Positions 35,898-45,659 of a stretch of DNA of 60,455 bases are shown here, piece by piece. Origin of the DNA: UBA6544 sp049601975 (GTDB lineage Bacteria > Pseudomonadota > Alphaproteobacteria > UBA8366); contig JBMYRC010000010.1 in assembly GCA_049601975.1 (NCBI GenBank), positions 1-60,455 on the forward strand, in the 5' to 3' direction. Numbering within the stretch: position 1 is the stretch's first letter; each line of letters begins with the position of its first letter. The position numbers and the translations under genes are program-made. Under the pieces are notes generated by a model. It worked only from the letters and a program-made list of their open reading frames with translations. It was not told the origin of the DNA and did no database searches.

Positions 35898-38759
35898 TCA
35901 GGCGCTCTTGCGTCGCTTGCTCACCGGCTTCTTCGGTAGGAGCGGCGCCAGGAACGTGGCTGTATGACTCTCGGGGACGGTCGCAACTTCTTCCGGGGTG
36001 CCGGTGGCGACGATGTGTCCGCCGTCAATGTCGCCGCCCTCAGGGCCGAGATCGATGACGTGGTCGGCGGTTTTCACGACCTCGAGATTATGCTCGATGA
36101 CGACGACGGTATTGCCTTGATCTACCAGCGCATGCAGGACCTCGAGCAGGCGCCTTACGTCTTCGAAGTGCAGTCCCGTGGTCGGCTCGTCCAGGATATA
36201 GAGCGTCTTGCCGGTTGCGCGACGCGCCAGTTCCTTGGCCAGCTTGACCCGTTGCGCTTCTCCGCCTGAGAGCGTGGTCGCCGGTTGCCCGACCTTGATA
36301 TAGCCGAGGCCGACCCGCTGGAGCGTGACGAACTTATCGCGAATTGCCGGAACCGCTTGAAAGAAGTCGGCACCTTCTTCAACCGTCATGTCTAAAACAT
36401 CTGCTATCGACTTGTCTCTAAAGTGTATTTCTAATGTTTCGCGATTATAACGTTTGCCTTTGCAAGTATCACATTGGACGTAAATATCGGGCAGGAAATG
36501 CATCTCGATCTTGATGACGCCGTCGCCTTGGCAGGCTTCGCAACGGCCGCCTTTTACATTGAAAGAGAAACGTCCGGGCGCGTACCCGCGTGCCTTGGCT
36601 TCCGGTAAGCCGGCAAACCATTCGCGGATCGGAGTGAATGCGCCGGTATATGTCGCAGGGTTGGAGCGCGGTGTGCGTCCGATCGGCGATTGGTCGATAT
36701 CAATTACCTTATCGAGAAACTCGATGCCTTTTAGCGTATCGAACTCGCCTGGCACCACGCGTGTGCCGTTCAGCCGTCGCGTCAGCGCGTTGTAAAGGGT
36801 TTCGATGACGAAGGTAGACTTGCCACTCCCGGAGACGCCGGTGAAGCAGGTGAAAACACCGAGCGGTATATCAACGTCAATATTTTTCAGATTATTCGCC
36901 CGCGCACCCTTAACTTTAAGTGAATGTTTTTTGCGGACCTTTCGGCGTTCGGCTGGTAAGGGGATCTGGCGCATTTGGGTCAGATATTGGCCGGTAAGGC
37001 TCTCAGGCGAGGCCATGACTTCTTGCGGGGTACCGCGGGCGACGATATGACCGCCATGGACGCCGGCACCTGGGCCTAAATCCACGAGATAGTCGGCCGT
37101 TCGGATGGCGTCCTCATCATGCTCGACGACAACCACCGTATTCCCCAAATCGCGCAAGCGCCTTAAGGTTTCGAGGAGACGGGCATTATCGCGGGAGTGG
37201 AGGCCGATTGACGGTTCGTCGAGGACGTAAAGAACCCCCATGAGGCCTGAGCCAATTTGAGATGCCAGGCGAATGCGTTGGCTTTCTCCCCCCGACAAGG
37301 TGCCGGAAGATCGGTTCAGAGTGAGGTATTCCAAGCCGACATCGACGAGAAAGCCAAGCCGCTCATTGATTTCCTTGAGAATACGCTCGCCAATTTGAGT
37401 TTGGGTCGCATTCAGAACCGCAGGGAGCGCGCCAAACCAATTTTTAGCCTCAAGGATCGACATCTGAGAAACTTCGGCGATATGTAGGGTTCCGATTTTG
37501 ACGGCGAGGGCTTCGGGTTTTAGTCGATTCCCTTCGCAACGGCCGCAGGGATGGATGCTTTGATATTTTTCCAGATCATCCCGAACCCAATTGCTGTCGG
37601 TCTCCTGCCAACGTCGTTGCATATTGGGGATGACGCCCTCAAAGGCCTTGGTGGTACTGTAGGTACGCAGGCCGTCGTCATAGGCCATTCTGACCTCGTC
37701 CTTGCCGCTGCCGTGCAAGATCGCGTCTCGCACGGTTTCCGGCAGCTCCCCGAACGGCGTTTTCATGCTGACGTCGTAATGCTCGGCGAGGCTTTTTAGG
37801 GTCTGTTTGTAGTAGGGTGATGAGCTATTCGTCCACGGTGCGATAGCGCCTTTCTCGAGGCTCTTCGTATCGTCGGGCACAACCAGCGAACCGTCAAAAT
37901 ACATGGTCGTCCCGAGCCCGTCACAAGCGGGACAGGCACCAAAAGGGTTATTAAAGGAAAACAGCCGCGGCTCGATCTCATCAATAGAGAAGCCAGAGAC
38001 AGGACAGGCGAACCTGGCCGAGAAGATCGTTCGTTTCTGGGTGTCTGCCTCTTCTGCGATGGCAAGGCCGTCCGCTAGTTCAAGGGCGGTTTCGATGGAA
38101 TCAGCCAATCGCGTCTCGATCCCGGGGCGGACGACGACCCGGTCGACGACGATCTCGATGTCGTGTTTTTTATTCTTATCGAGTTTTGGAGCGTCTTCGA
38201 TCTCATGTAGCTCGTCGTTGATCTTGACCCGTTGGAAGCCTCTTTTCTGATACTCTTTGAGTTCTTTGCGAAATTCGCCCTTTCGGCCGCGCACGACCGG
38301 GGCGATCAGGTAAAGGCGAGTGCCTTCGTTCATCGCGGCGACGCGGTCGACCATCTGGCTGACGTTTTGACTCTCAATAGGCAAGCCGGTCGCCGGTGAG
38401 TAGGGAACTCCGATTCGCGCGAAGAGCAGGCGCATATAGTCGTAAATCTCGGTCACGGTACCGACGGTCGAGCGTGGATTTCGGCTGGTGGTCTTTTGTT
38501 CGATAGAAATGGCAGGCGACAATCCGTCGATGGAATCGACGTCCGGTTTCTGCATCAGCTCCAGAAATTGGCGCGCATAGGCGGACAAGCTCTCCACATA
38601 GCGGCGTTGCCCCTCGGCATAGACGGTGTCGAAGGCCAGCGATGATTTGCCCGAACCCGAGAGGCCGGTGAAGACCACCAGCTTATCGCGCGGGATATCG
38701 ATGTCGACGTTCTTAAGGTTATGTTCGCGGGCACCGCGAACCTGAATATAATCGGGCAT
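35898..38759 (-). CDS. uvrA: UvrABC system protein A
   Basis: A 953-residue nucleotide excision repair ATPase with two ABC modules. Walker A motifs are VFTGLSGSGKSSLAFDTVYAEG near residue 30 and CFTGVSGSGKSTFVIETLYNAL near residue 640. Two LSGGE signatures (GTLSGGESQRIRLA and TTLSGGEAQRVKLA) are present, as are zinc-finger cysteine pairs (CPACDGLG and RCEACQGDGVI). UvrA loads UvrB on damaged DNA. It is divergent from ssb. I found no LexA box in the gap. Confidence 0.96.
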   Translation of the reverse strand: MPDYIQVRGAREHNLKNVDIDIPRDKLVVFTGLSGSGKSSLAFDTVYAEGQRRYVESLSAYARQFLELMQKPDVDSIDGLSPAISIEQKTTSRNPRSTVGTVTEIYDYMRLLFARIGVPYSPATGLPIESQNVSQMVDRVAAMNEGTRLYLIAPVVRGRKGEFRKELKEYQKRGFQRVKINDELHEIEDAPKLDKNKKHDIEIVVDRVVVRPGIETRLADSIETALELADGLAIAEEADTQKRTIFSARFACPVSGFSIDEIEPRLFSFNNPFGACPACDGLGTTMYFDGSLVVPDDTKSLEKGAIAPWTNSSSPYYKQTLKSLAEHYDVSMKTPFGELPETVRDAILHGSGKDEVRMAYDDGLRTYSTTKAFEGVIPNMQRRWQETDSNWVRDDLEKYQSIHPCGRCEGNRLKPEALAVKIGTLHIAEVSQMSILEAKNWFGALPAVLNATQTQIGERILKEINERLGFLVDVGLEYLTLNRSSGTLSGGESQRIRLASQIGSGLMGVLYVLDEPSIGLHSRDNARLLETLRRLRDLGNTVVVVEHDEDAIRTADYLVDLGPGAGVHGGHIVARGTPQEVMASPESLTGQYLTQMRQIPLPAERRKVRKKHSLKVKGARANNLKNIDVDIPLGVFTCFTGVSGSGKSTFVIETLYNALTRRLNGTRVVPGEFDTLKGIEFLDKVIDIDQSPIGRTPRSNPATYTGAFTPIREWFAGLPEAKARGYAPGRFSFNVKGGRCEACQGDGVIKIEMHFLPDIYVQCDTCKGKRYNRETLEIHFRDKSIADVLDMTVEEGADFFQAVPAIRDKFVTLQRVGLGYIKVGQPATTLSGGEAQRVKLAKELARRATGKTLYILDEPTTGLHFEDVRRLLEVLHALVDQGNTVVVIEHNLEVVKTADHVIDLGPEGGDIDGGHIVATGTPEEVATVPESHTATFLAPLLPKKPVSKRRKSA

Positions 38760-38865
38760 GAAGCTGTGATTTTCTCATCGGCTAGAGGTCGAGTGAATAT
38801 AGATACTCCTATCCCCGGTTGCGATAGATGAATCGACAAGAATGCGATTGATTTTCGCTTAAGCG

Positions 38866-38895
38866 TTGGCGATGCGTCTTGTGAACCCGTATATT
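38866..38895 (+). promoter_or_regulatory. Possible sigma70-type promoter of ssb
   Basis: TTGGCG at 38866-38871 and TATATT at 38890-38895 are separated by 18 bases and end 44 bases before the ssb start. The match to the -35/-10 consensus is moderate, and its position is appropriate. It was found by eye only. Confidence 0.35.
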
Positions 38896-38939
38896 CATTG
38901 CGAACAAATTTTACTCATCAGTGATCGAACGGAACGGTA

Positions 38940-39446
38940 ATGGTTGGCAGCGTAAACAAGGTAATCTTGGTTGGAAATTTGGGCAGGGATCCAGAAGTCC
39001 GCTCGATGCAGAATGGCGGCAAGGTTTGCAATCTGAGCGTTGCGACTTCCGAACGCTGGAAAGACCGGAATACCGGGGAACAGCAAGAAAAGACCGAGTG
39101 GCACCGCGTTGTTATTTTCGACGACCGCCTCGTCGATGTCGCTGAGAAATTTCTCCAAAAAGGCCGCAAGGTTTACCTCGAAGGCGAAATTCAGACCCGG
39201 AAATGGCAGGATCAATCGGGGCAGGAAAAATACACCACGGAAGTCGTTCTGCGGCGGTTTAGAGGCCAATTGGTGCTCCTCGATTCGCGCAGCGATAGCG
39301 GTGGTGGCTATCAAGGTGCCTCCGATTACGGTGCTCCGGATAATTCCATGGGCGGTGGGTCCATGGGTGGCGGAATGGACGCTGGAGGCGGCGGAGCGCC
39401 GATGGGACCGAGTGGCGATGATCTCGATGATGAGATCCCGTTCTAG
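38940..39446 (+). CDS. ssb: Single-stranded DNA-binding protein
   Basis: A 168-residue SSB. The N-terminal OB fold starts SVNKVILVGNLGRDPEVRSM and contains EWHRVVIFDDRLVDVAEKFLQKGRKVYLEG. A flexible glycine-rich linker (MGGGSMGGGMDAGGGGAP) follows. The acidic tip DDLDDEIPF at the C-terminus is the docking site for SSB-interacting proteins such as RecG and exonuclease I. It is followed by gyrA, as in many alphaproteobacteria. Confidence 0.96.
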   Translation: MVGSVNKVILVGNLGRDPEVRSMQNGGKVCNLSVATSERWKDRNTGEQQEKTEWHRVVIFDDRLVDVAEKFLQKGRKVYLEGEIQTRKWQDQSGQEKYTTEVVLRRFRGQLVLLDSRSDSGGGYQGASDYGAPDNSMGGGSMGGGMDAGGGGAPMGPSGDDLDDEIPF

Positions 39447-39596
39447 GGCTGGAAAATACGCCTGAAATCGGTAATCAGCTACCTTATATAGTTGTTAGAC
39501 CAAGACCTATCTGCTAGATTTTGACATTGCGATGACACTTGGGTCATCGTGGCTACAGTCTTCTATTTTCATGTATAAAAACCCACGGCCACAAAT

Positions 39597-42356
39597 TTGA
39601 GTACGCCTCCGCCCAGCGAAGGATCCTTCGATATCGGCGAAATCGCCATCGAAGAGGAGATGAAGCGTTCGTATCTCGATTACGCTATGAGCGTAATTGT
39701 CAGCCGGGCGCTTCCGGACGTGCGTGACGGATTGAAACCCGTCCACCGTCGTATCCTCTATGCGATGCATGAAAACGGTTACGATTCGAGTAAACCTTAT
39801 CGCAAATCCGCCCGTATCGTCGGCGACGTCATGGGTCGATATCACCCTCACGGCGATCAGGCGATCTACGACGCCATGGTAAGGATGGCGCAGTTGTTCT
39901 CCATGCGCCTGCCCTTGATCGACGGTCAGGGGAATTTCGGATCCATGGATGGCGACCCGCCGGCAGCCATGCGCTATACCGAAGCGCGGACAGCGCGCTC
40001 CGCCGAAACCTTAATCGATGATATCGATAAGGAAACCGTCGATTTTCAAGCAAATTATGACGAGACCGTGGAAGAGCCGATGGTTCTTCCGGCGAGATTT
40101 CCGAACCTATTGGTTAACGGGGCTGGTGGAATTGCGGTCGGCATGGCGACGAATATTCCACCGCATAACCTCGGCGAAGTCATAGACGCGTGCGTCGCCT
40201 ATATTGACGACCCCGAAATCGAAGTCGAAGGGCTGATGGAATACGTCCTGGGTCCGGATTTCCCGACCGGTGGCAGTATCCTTGGACGTGCGGGTATTCG
40301 ATCTGCTCATATGACAGGGCGTGGCTCGGTCGTAATGCGGGCGAAAACTCACGTGGAAGAATTTGGTAAGGACCGCGAAGCGATCGTGGTGACCGAAGTT
40401 CCTTATCAGGTAAACAAGTCACGGCTTCTCGAGCGAATCGCCATTATGGTCCGCGAGAAGCAGATCGAAGGCATTTCTGACCTGCGTGACGAATCGGATC
40501 GGGATGGGGTCCGTGTCGTCATCGAATTGCGACGAGACACTATTTCCGAGGTCGTATTGGCTCAGTTGTTCCGCCATACGCAGCTGCAAACTAGTTTCGG
40601 CGTGAATATGCTGGCCTTGAATGGTGGTCGGCCGGAAATGCTTAATCTTAAGCAGATCATTGTCGCCTTCATCGAGTTCCGCGAAGAGGTGATCACCCGG
40701 CGTACGATTTATTTGCTGAAACGCGCGCGTGAACGGGCCCATATTTTGGCCGGATTGCTGGTGGCTATCAGCAATCTCGATCCTGTTATCGAGATGATTC
40801 GCTATTCCTCCGACCCCGCGACGGCGCGTCAAAAACTGATGGCCCGCGATTGGCCGGCGGGAGATGTCGAAGATTTTATCAAGCTGATCGATGATCCAGG
40901 ACATCAAGTCGTCGACGGAGCGTATCGCCTTTCCGAAGCGCAGGCTCGGGCGATCTTGGAATTGCGCCTCCAACGCTTGACGGGAATGGAGCGCGATAAG
41001 CTCACCGCCGAGACCGCTGAACTCGCGGAGCGCATTAGTGGATTCCTGGAAATATTAGGCTCGCGCGAACGATTGTTCGATATCATGCGCGAGGAACTCG
41101 CGGAAATGCGGGACAAATTTGCCGATGATCGACGGACGATTATCCAGGATGTCGAATTCGAGCACGATATCGAAGATTTGATCCAGCGCGAAGACATGGT
41201 CGTAATGGTCACCCACGGCGGTTATATCAAACGGGTGCCGCTTTCCACATATCGCGCACAGCGACGGGGCGGGAAGGGCCGTTCCGGCATGAATACACGC
41301 GATGATGATTTCGTCAGCCGCCTGTTCGTAACATCAACTCATACGCCTGTGCTGTTCTTCTCCTCGAAGGGCATTGTCTACCAGATGAAGGTTTACAAAC
41401 TGCCTCTGGGGAGCCCTCAGGCACGCGGTAAAGCTATGGTGAATCTATTACCGCTGGAAGAGGGCGAGTTCATCACAACGGTGATGCCGTTACCTGAAGA
41501 CGAGGAAAGTTGGGACGAACTCTACGCGATGTTCTCAACGCGTATCGGTAATATTCGACGGAACAAATTGTCCGACTTCGTCAACATCAAGGCGAATGGC
41601 AAAATCGCCATGAAGTTGGAAGAGGGCGACGTATTGGTCGACGTCCAGGTTTGTACGGAACAGAACGATGTATTGCTGTCGACCCGCAACGGCATGTGTA
41701 TCCGGTCCGCGGTGACCGACGTTCGGGTCTTCAGCGGCAGAACTTCGACCGGTGTTCGGGGTATTCGCCTTGGTTCCGGAGACGAAGTGATATCGATGTC
41801 GATTTTGGATCATATGAATATCGAGACTGATGTTCGCGACGATTATTTGAAGACGGCATCGGCGCTTCGTCGTTCCGGTGACGATGAGAATGCCGAATCG
41901 GAAGAGCGGTCCACCGATCTCACCGCTGAGACGATCGCCGAACTCGCTGAACACGAACAGTTTATTCTGACGGTAACGGAACGTGGATTCGGTAAGCGGA
42001 GCTCCGCTTACGAATATCGAACGACCGGACGTGGTGGTAAGGGAATTGCTAATATAGAGATGACCGAGCGAAATGGTCCTGTCGTTGCCTCTTTCCCTGT
42101 CGGTTCTTCGGACCAGATTATGCTGGTGACGGATAGCGGTCAGCTTATACGGTTCTCCGTCGACGAAGTGCGGATCGCGGGGCGCCGGACGCAGGGTGTC
42201 ACATTGTTCCGTATTGAAAAGGACGAACGCGTCGTATCTGTCGCCCATCTTAGTGAGATGAATGGCGATGAAGATGGCGACGAAGAAGAAACAGATGCCG
42301 ATGCGAGCGCCGGGGAAAACACCGACGACGCGCCGGTCGGGAGTGAAGAGGAATAG
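39597..42356 (+). CDS. gyrA: DNA gyrase subunit A
   Basis: A 919-residue type II topoisomerase subunit that cuts and rejoins DNA. The start is TTG at 39597. The breakage-reunion domain holds the catalytic tyrosine in AAMRYTEARTA and the quinolone region YHPHGDQAIYDAMVRMAQ near residue 82. The GyrA-box QRRGGKGRSG near residue 560 opens the C-terminal beta-pinwheel that wraps DNA. The last 35 residues are highly acidic. At the position of E. coli Ser83 the codon is CAG, so glutamine replaces the usual serine or alanine. Confidence 0.96.
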   Translation: MSTPPPSEGSFDIGEIAIEEEMKRSYLDYAMSVIVSRALPDVRDGLKPVHRRILYAMHENGYDSSKPYRKSARIVGDVMGRYHPHGDQAIYDAMVRMAQLFSMRLPLIDGQGNFGSMDGDPPAAMRYTEARTARSAETLIDDIDKETVDFQANYDETVEEPMVLPARFPNLLVNGAGGIAVGMATNIPPHNLGEVIDACVAYIDDPEIEVEGLMEYVLGPDFPTGGSILGRAGIRSAHMTGRGSVVMRAKTHVEEFGKDREAIVVTEVPYQVNKSRLLERIAIMVREKQIEGISDLRDESDRDGVRVVIELRRDTISEVVLAQLFRHTQLQTSFGVNMLALNGGRPEMLNLKQIIVAFIEFREEVITRRTIYLLKRARERAHILAGLLVAISNLDPVIEMIRYSSDPATARQKLMARDWPAGDVEDFIKLIDDPGHQVVDGAYRLSEAQARAILELRLQRLTGMERDKLTAETAELAERISGFLEILGSRERLFDIMREELAEMRDKFADDRRTIIQDVEFEHDIEDLIQREDMVVMVTHGGYIKRVPLSTYRAQRRGGKGRSGMNTRDDDFVSRLFVTSTHTPVLFFSSKGIVYQMKVYKLPLGSPQARGKAMVNLLPLEEGEFITTVMPLPEDEESWDELYAMFSTRIGNIRRNKLSDFVNIKANGKIAMKLEEGDVLVDVQVCTEQNDVLLSTRNGMCIRSAVTDVRVFSGRTSTGVRGIRLGSGDEVISMSILDHMNIETDVRDDYLKTASALRRSGDDENAESEERSTDLTAETIAELAEHEQFILTVTERGFGKRSSAYEYRTTGRGGKGIANIEMTERNGPVVASFPVGSSDQIMLVTDSGQLIRFSVDEVRIAGRRTQGVTLFRIEKDERVVSVAHLSEMNGDEDGDEEETDADASAGENTDDAPVGSEEE

Positions 42357-42360
42357 CTAA

Positions 42361-42870
42361 ATGGCGAAGAAACAGGTCGGAGTTTACCCAGGAACCTTCG
42401 ATCCAATAACAAACGGCCATCTGGACATCATCATTCGAGCAGCAACGAAGGTCGTAGATCATTTGATCGTCGCGGTTGCCATGAATGCCGGAAAAGGGCC
42501 ACTTTATACGGTTGAAGAGCGCTGCAAAATGGTCGAGGACGAGATCGCGAAAAGTGGGGTCGTTGATCCTGCCAACGTGGAAGTCCAGACCTTCGACAAT
42601 TTATTAGTTAAGTTTGCCGCGGATGTTGGTGCCAACGTAGTCGTAAGAGGATTACGCGCGGTATCCGATTTCGAGTATGAGTTTCAAATGGCGGCAATGA
42701 ATAGGAAGCTGTATCCGGAAGTCGAAACAGTTTTCTTGATGGCATCCGATCGTAATCAATTTATTTCCTCACGCTTTGTAAAAGAAATTGGAATGCTTGG
42801 CGGAAACGTCAGGCATTTTGTGCCAGAAGGCATCGCCGACATTCTCGAAAAAACCTACGGCGAATCGTAA
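42361..42870 (+). CDS. coaD: Phosphopantetheine adenylyltransferase
   Basis: A 169-residue enzyme of coenzyme A synthesis transferring AMP to 4'-phosphopantetheine. The nucleotidyltransferase motif is VYPGTFDPITNGHLDII at residues 8-24, VVRGLRAVSDFEYEFQMAAMNRKL is near residue 92, and the ISSRFVKEI motif is near residue 130. Length is normal. It starts four bases after the gyrA stop. Confidence 0.95.
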   Translation: MAKKQVGVYPGTFDPITNGHLDIIIRAATKVVDHLIVAVAMNAGKGPLYTVEERCKMVEDEIAKSGVVDPANVEVQTFDNLLVKFAADVGANVVVRGLRAVSDFEYEFQMAAMNRKLYPEVETVFLMASDRNQFISSRFVKEIGMLGGNVRHFVPEGIADILEKTYGES

Positions 42871-43109
42871 TTCGCGCTGGGAAGCGTTCCTTAGCTGTAC
42901 CCTTTTAGGGAAAAGAAAAGGTGGTCATGCTTCTGGGCCGCTGTGCGCGCCAGTCCGAATAAATCTGCGATAGAGGAGCCTAAATTGGGTGACCTCAATA
43001 AGACTTCCATAAATTCCTTGTTCGCTTAAAAATCCAGGGTTCGGTAGACTAGGTCTAAAAAGTGTCTGGCTGATGGTAAAAATCCACGGTCAAAGAGGAA
43101 TGTTGTTTG

Positions 43110-45650
43110 ATGACGACAAGCGCTAACGTTGCCAAAATCCTACCGTCTCCAGCGAAAACGACAGTCGAAAATAAGCCCGTAAAGGTAATGCATGTCATTA
43201 CCGATTTGGATGTCGGTGGCGCGGAGCGGATGTTGGTGTCCTATTTGACTGCAAAACGAGATGCTGCGCCTAACTCCTTTGTAGTTAGCCTTCTCTCCGG
43301 TGGATATTTCGCAAAATGGCTACGCGAATCCGGTCTCATCGTTCACGAAATGAATATGGGCCGCACTATCGGCAATCTATTGTCGTTATTCCGTATTGCT
43401 TTGATGATCCGGCGCGAAAAGCCGGATGTCATTCAAAGTTGGATGTATCACGCCGATCTCGTATCGACGTTGGCATTGTTGTTGTCTGGGAGAAAACGTC
43501 AGACCCGTCTTTATTGGGGCGTCCGGTGTTCGGATATGGATACCAGTAAATATCGCATCACGTTGCGGTTTGCGATTTGGGCCTGTTCTTGGTTGTCATG
43601 GATACCCGACGGTATTATCGCCAATTCGTTTGCCGGTATGAATGTTCATAAGAAACTGGGATATAACGCAAAAAACTTCTTCGTAATTCCGAACGGGGTA
43701 GATGCGGATACGTTTAAGCCAAATGCAGAGTTGCGGGCTGAAGTTCGCCGCGAACTCGAAATTCCAGACGACGCATTCGCTATCGCTATGGTAGCGCGTC
43801 GCGATCCGATGAAGGATCATGAAACTTTTTTGAGCGCGATTGATTTAGTGCCAGGCGCCATTGGAGTCTTGCCGGGCAAGGGAACAGAGGATCTCCTGGA
43901 TCAACCGAATATAAGGCGGCTTGGTGTACGCGAGGATATCGAACGGATCTACGCCGGCTGCGATGTGGTCTGCCTGTGTTCGGCCTTCGGTGAAGGATTT
44001 CCGAATGTTTTGGTCGAGGGCATGGCGGCAGGTTTGGCGCCAATCGCGACGGACGTAGGCGACTGCGCACGCATCGTTGGCGAGGTCGGGGAAATTGTTT
44101 CGCCTCGCGACGTCGATGCTTTTGCAGAAGCGCTCCGGAACCTGATCGGTCTCGGGCGTGAAAAGCTCGTGGAAAATGGGGCGGCAGCCCGACGGCGCAT
44201 CCAGGTGGAATATGGACTAGAGCAAACGGTCGATACTTTCGATAACGTTTACAAAATGCAGAGTGTGGATGGGAAGGTCACTCATAGTTCGCGGCCGATA
44301 TTGGCGGTTTCGAGCGCCGTGGTTTCTCGTCTTGCTACATTTGCTGCGCTCATTGCGGCGGCACGTTTTATCCAGGATCCGAGTGAATATGGTGTGTTCG
44401 CAGTTCTAACAGCGCTTGTTGGCGTCGTAAATGCCGTCGTTTCGGGCGGAGGAGATATGTGGCTGAACAGCTTTACGGGAAGCCTCTCTCGGACGACGGG
44501 ACAGGCACCTAGGATAAGTCAGGCCTATCTCATTATTTGCGGATCACTGGCGTTTCTGATGGCGGCGGGGATCGGTTTAATATTTCTTATTTCGGCGAAT
44601 CCTGTCGTTTCAACCTCGCTTGGTGAATTGGCACCGGGCTTAGCGGTGTCTTTGAGTAAATTTCCATTAGCGACAATGCTGGCCGTCGTTGGGGCTTCTT
44701 TTGCAGGATTATTCGAAGCGTTGTTGGCGATATTGAGAGCTGGCAACCGCGTTACCGCGTTCTTTACGTTTCGTGACCTGACAACTCCAGTAATTGTCCT
44801 TGCGCTAATCGTATTGCTGAAACCGGTGAGTGCCATTGAAATGATGGCTGTCTATTGCGGCGTTTGGGTAGCGGTGTTCGCGATAGCGTTTTTCTATGTT
44901 AGGGGCGTGTTGAGTGTTCTCCCCAAATTGGTTTCGATCAGCGCGCGTAGATGGTTAAGCCTACTGCGTCATACCGCAGGTCTGATTTATGGTAATTTTG
45001 GATCCCGGTTATCAATTCATATTGATGTGCTGATCCTCGCAAATTTGGTCAGCATTGCGTTCGTCGGTGAATACCGGGCCGCCGCACAATTTGCGATAGG
45101 CTTCATGGTAGTTCAGCATTTCGTATTTCTGAGTCTACCTTGGCAAATGCGCCGAACATCGCAATCCGGTGAGAGAGGTCCTGGCTACACTTGGGTGATA
45201 TTGCAGCAACGTACTTTGTTGTTTGTAGCTAGCGCTGCATTCGTTTTGCTTTGGATATTCGCGGAAGAACTCCTTGGCTTGCTTGGAGAGAGATTCGTCG
45301 CGGTCGCGGACATATTTCGCATTTTCTTGATGATACGGTTCATCGATCTTCTGTGGGGACCCAATCACGAGATGCTTGTTAGCAACGGGTATACCGTGCG
45401 GGACGCCCATGCGAATATTATTGCTTTGTTGGTCTGGGGCGGGATGTTTAGTCTTTGCCGGGTGGGGGAAATCGATGCGGTCGTTGCAGCAGTCAACGCA
45501 ACGGCTCTGGCGGCATTTGCTGGACAAGGGACCAGATATAGGATGCTTTTGATCGCAGGTCTGGTGCCTGTCATGGGTCATCGCATGGGACCAGCGCTGC
45601 CAATTGCTCTCACAGGCGGTGTATTAATCCTAAGCTACCTGATCATATAA
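43110..45650 (+). CDS. GT4 glycosyltransferase fused to a Wzx-like polysaccharide flippase
   Basis: An 846-residue protein made of two normally separate parts. Residues about 20-385 form a GT-B glycosyltransferase. VMHVITDLDVGGAERMLVSYL opens it, FVIPNGVDADTFKPN is near residue 193, VAMVARRDPMKDHETFL follows, and the donor site SAFGEGFPNVLVEGMAAG with its ExxxxxxxE pair is near residue 290. Residues about 395-846 contain many transmembrane helices with the layout of O-antigen/MATE-type flippases. No stop or frame change separates the halves. The start is ATG 43110 with AGAGGA ten bases upstream; TTG 43107 is possible. It may build and flip a lipid-linked glycan. Confidence 0.88.
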   Translation: MTTSANVAKILPSPAKTTVENKPVKVMHVITDLDVGGAERMLVSYLTAKRDAAPNSFVVSLLSGGYFAKWLRESGLIVHEMNMGRTIGNLLSLFRIALMIRREKPDVIQSWMYHADLVSTLALLLSGRKRQTRLYWGVRCSDMDTSKYRITLRFAIWACSWLSWIPDGIIANSFAGMNVHKKLGYNAKNFFVIPNGVDADTFKPNAELRAEVRRELEIPDDAFAIAMVARRDPMKDHETFLSAIDLVPGAIGVLPGKGTEDLLDQPNIRRLGVREDIERIYAGCDVVCLCSAFGEGFPNVLVEGMAAGLAPIATDVGDCARIVGEVGEIVSPRDVDAFAEALRNLIGLGREKLVENGAAARRRIQVEYGLEQTVDTFDNVYKMQSVDGKVTHSSRPILAVSSAVVSRLATFAALIAAARFIQDPSEYGVFAVLTALVGVVNAVVSGGGDMWLNSFTGSLSRTTGQAPRISQAYLIICGSLAFLMAAGIGLIFLISANPVVSTSLGELAPGLAVSLSKFPLATMLAVVGASFAGLFEALLAILRAGNRVTAFFTFRDLTTPVIVLALIVLLKPVSAIEMMAVYCGVWVAVFAIAFFYVRGVLSVLPKLVSISARRWLSLLRHTAGLIYGNFGSRLSIHIDVLILANLVSIAFVGEYRAAAQFAIGFMVVQHFVFLSLPWQMRRTSQSGERGPGYTWVILQQRTLLFVASAAFVLLWIFAEELLGLLGERFVAVADIFRIFLMIRFIDLLWGPNHEMLVSNGYTVRDAHANIIALLVWGGMFSLCRVGEIDAVVAAVNATALAAFAGQGTRYRMLLIAGLVPVMGHRMGPALPIALTGGVLILSYLII

Positions 45651-45659
45651 CGAATTTTG

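Noticed and set aside
38760..38939. LexA (SOS) box between uvrA and ssb
   Set aside because: Alphaproteobacterial LexA sites are GTTC-N7-GTTC. Several GAAC words occur here, but none at the seven-base spacing; the nearest pair is 15 apart.
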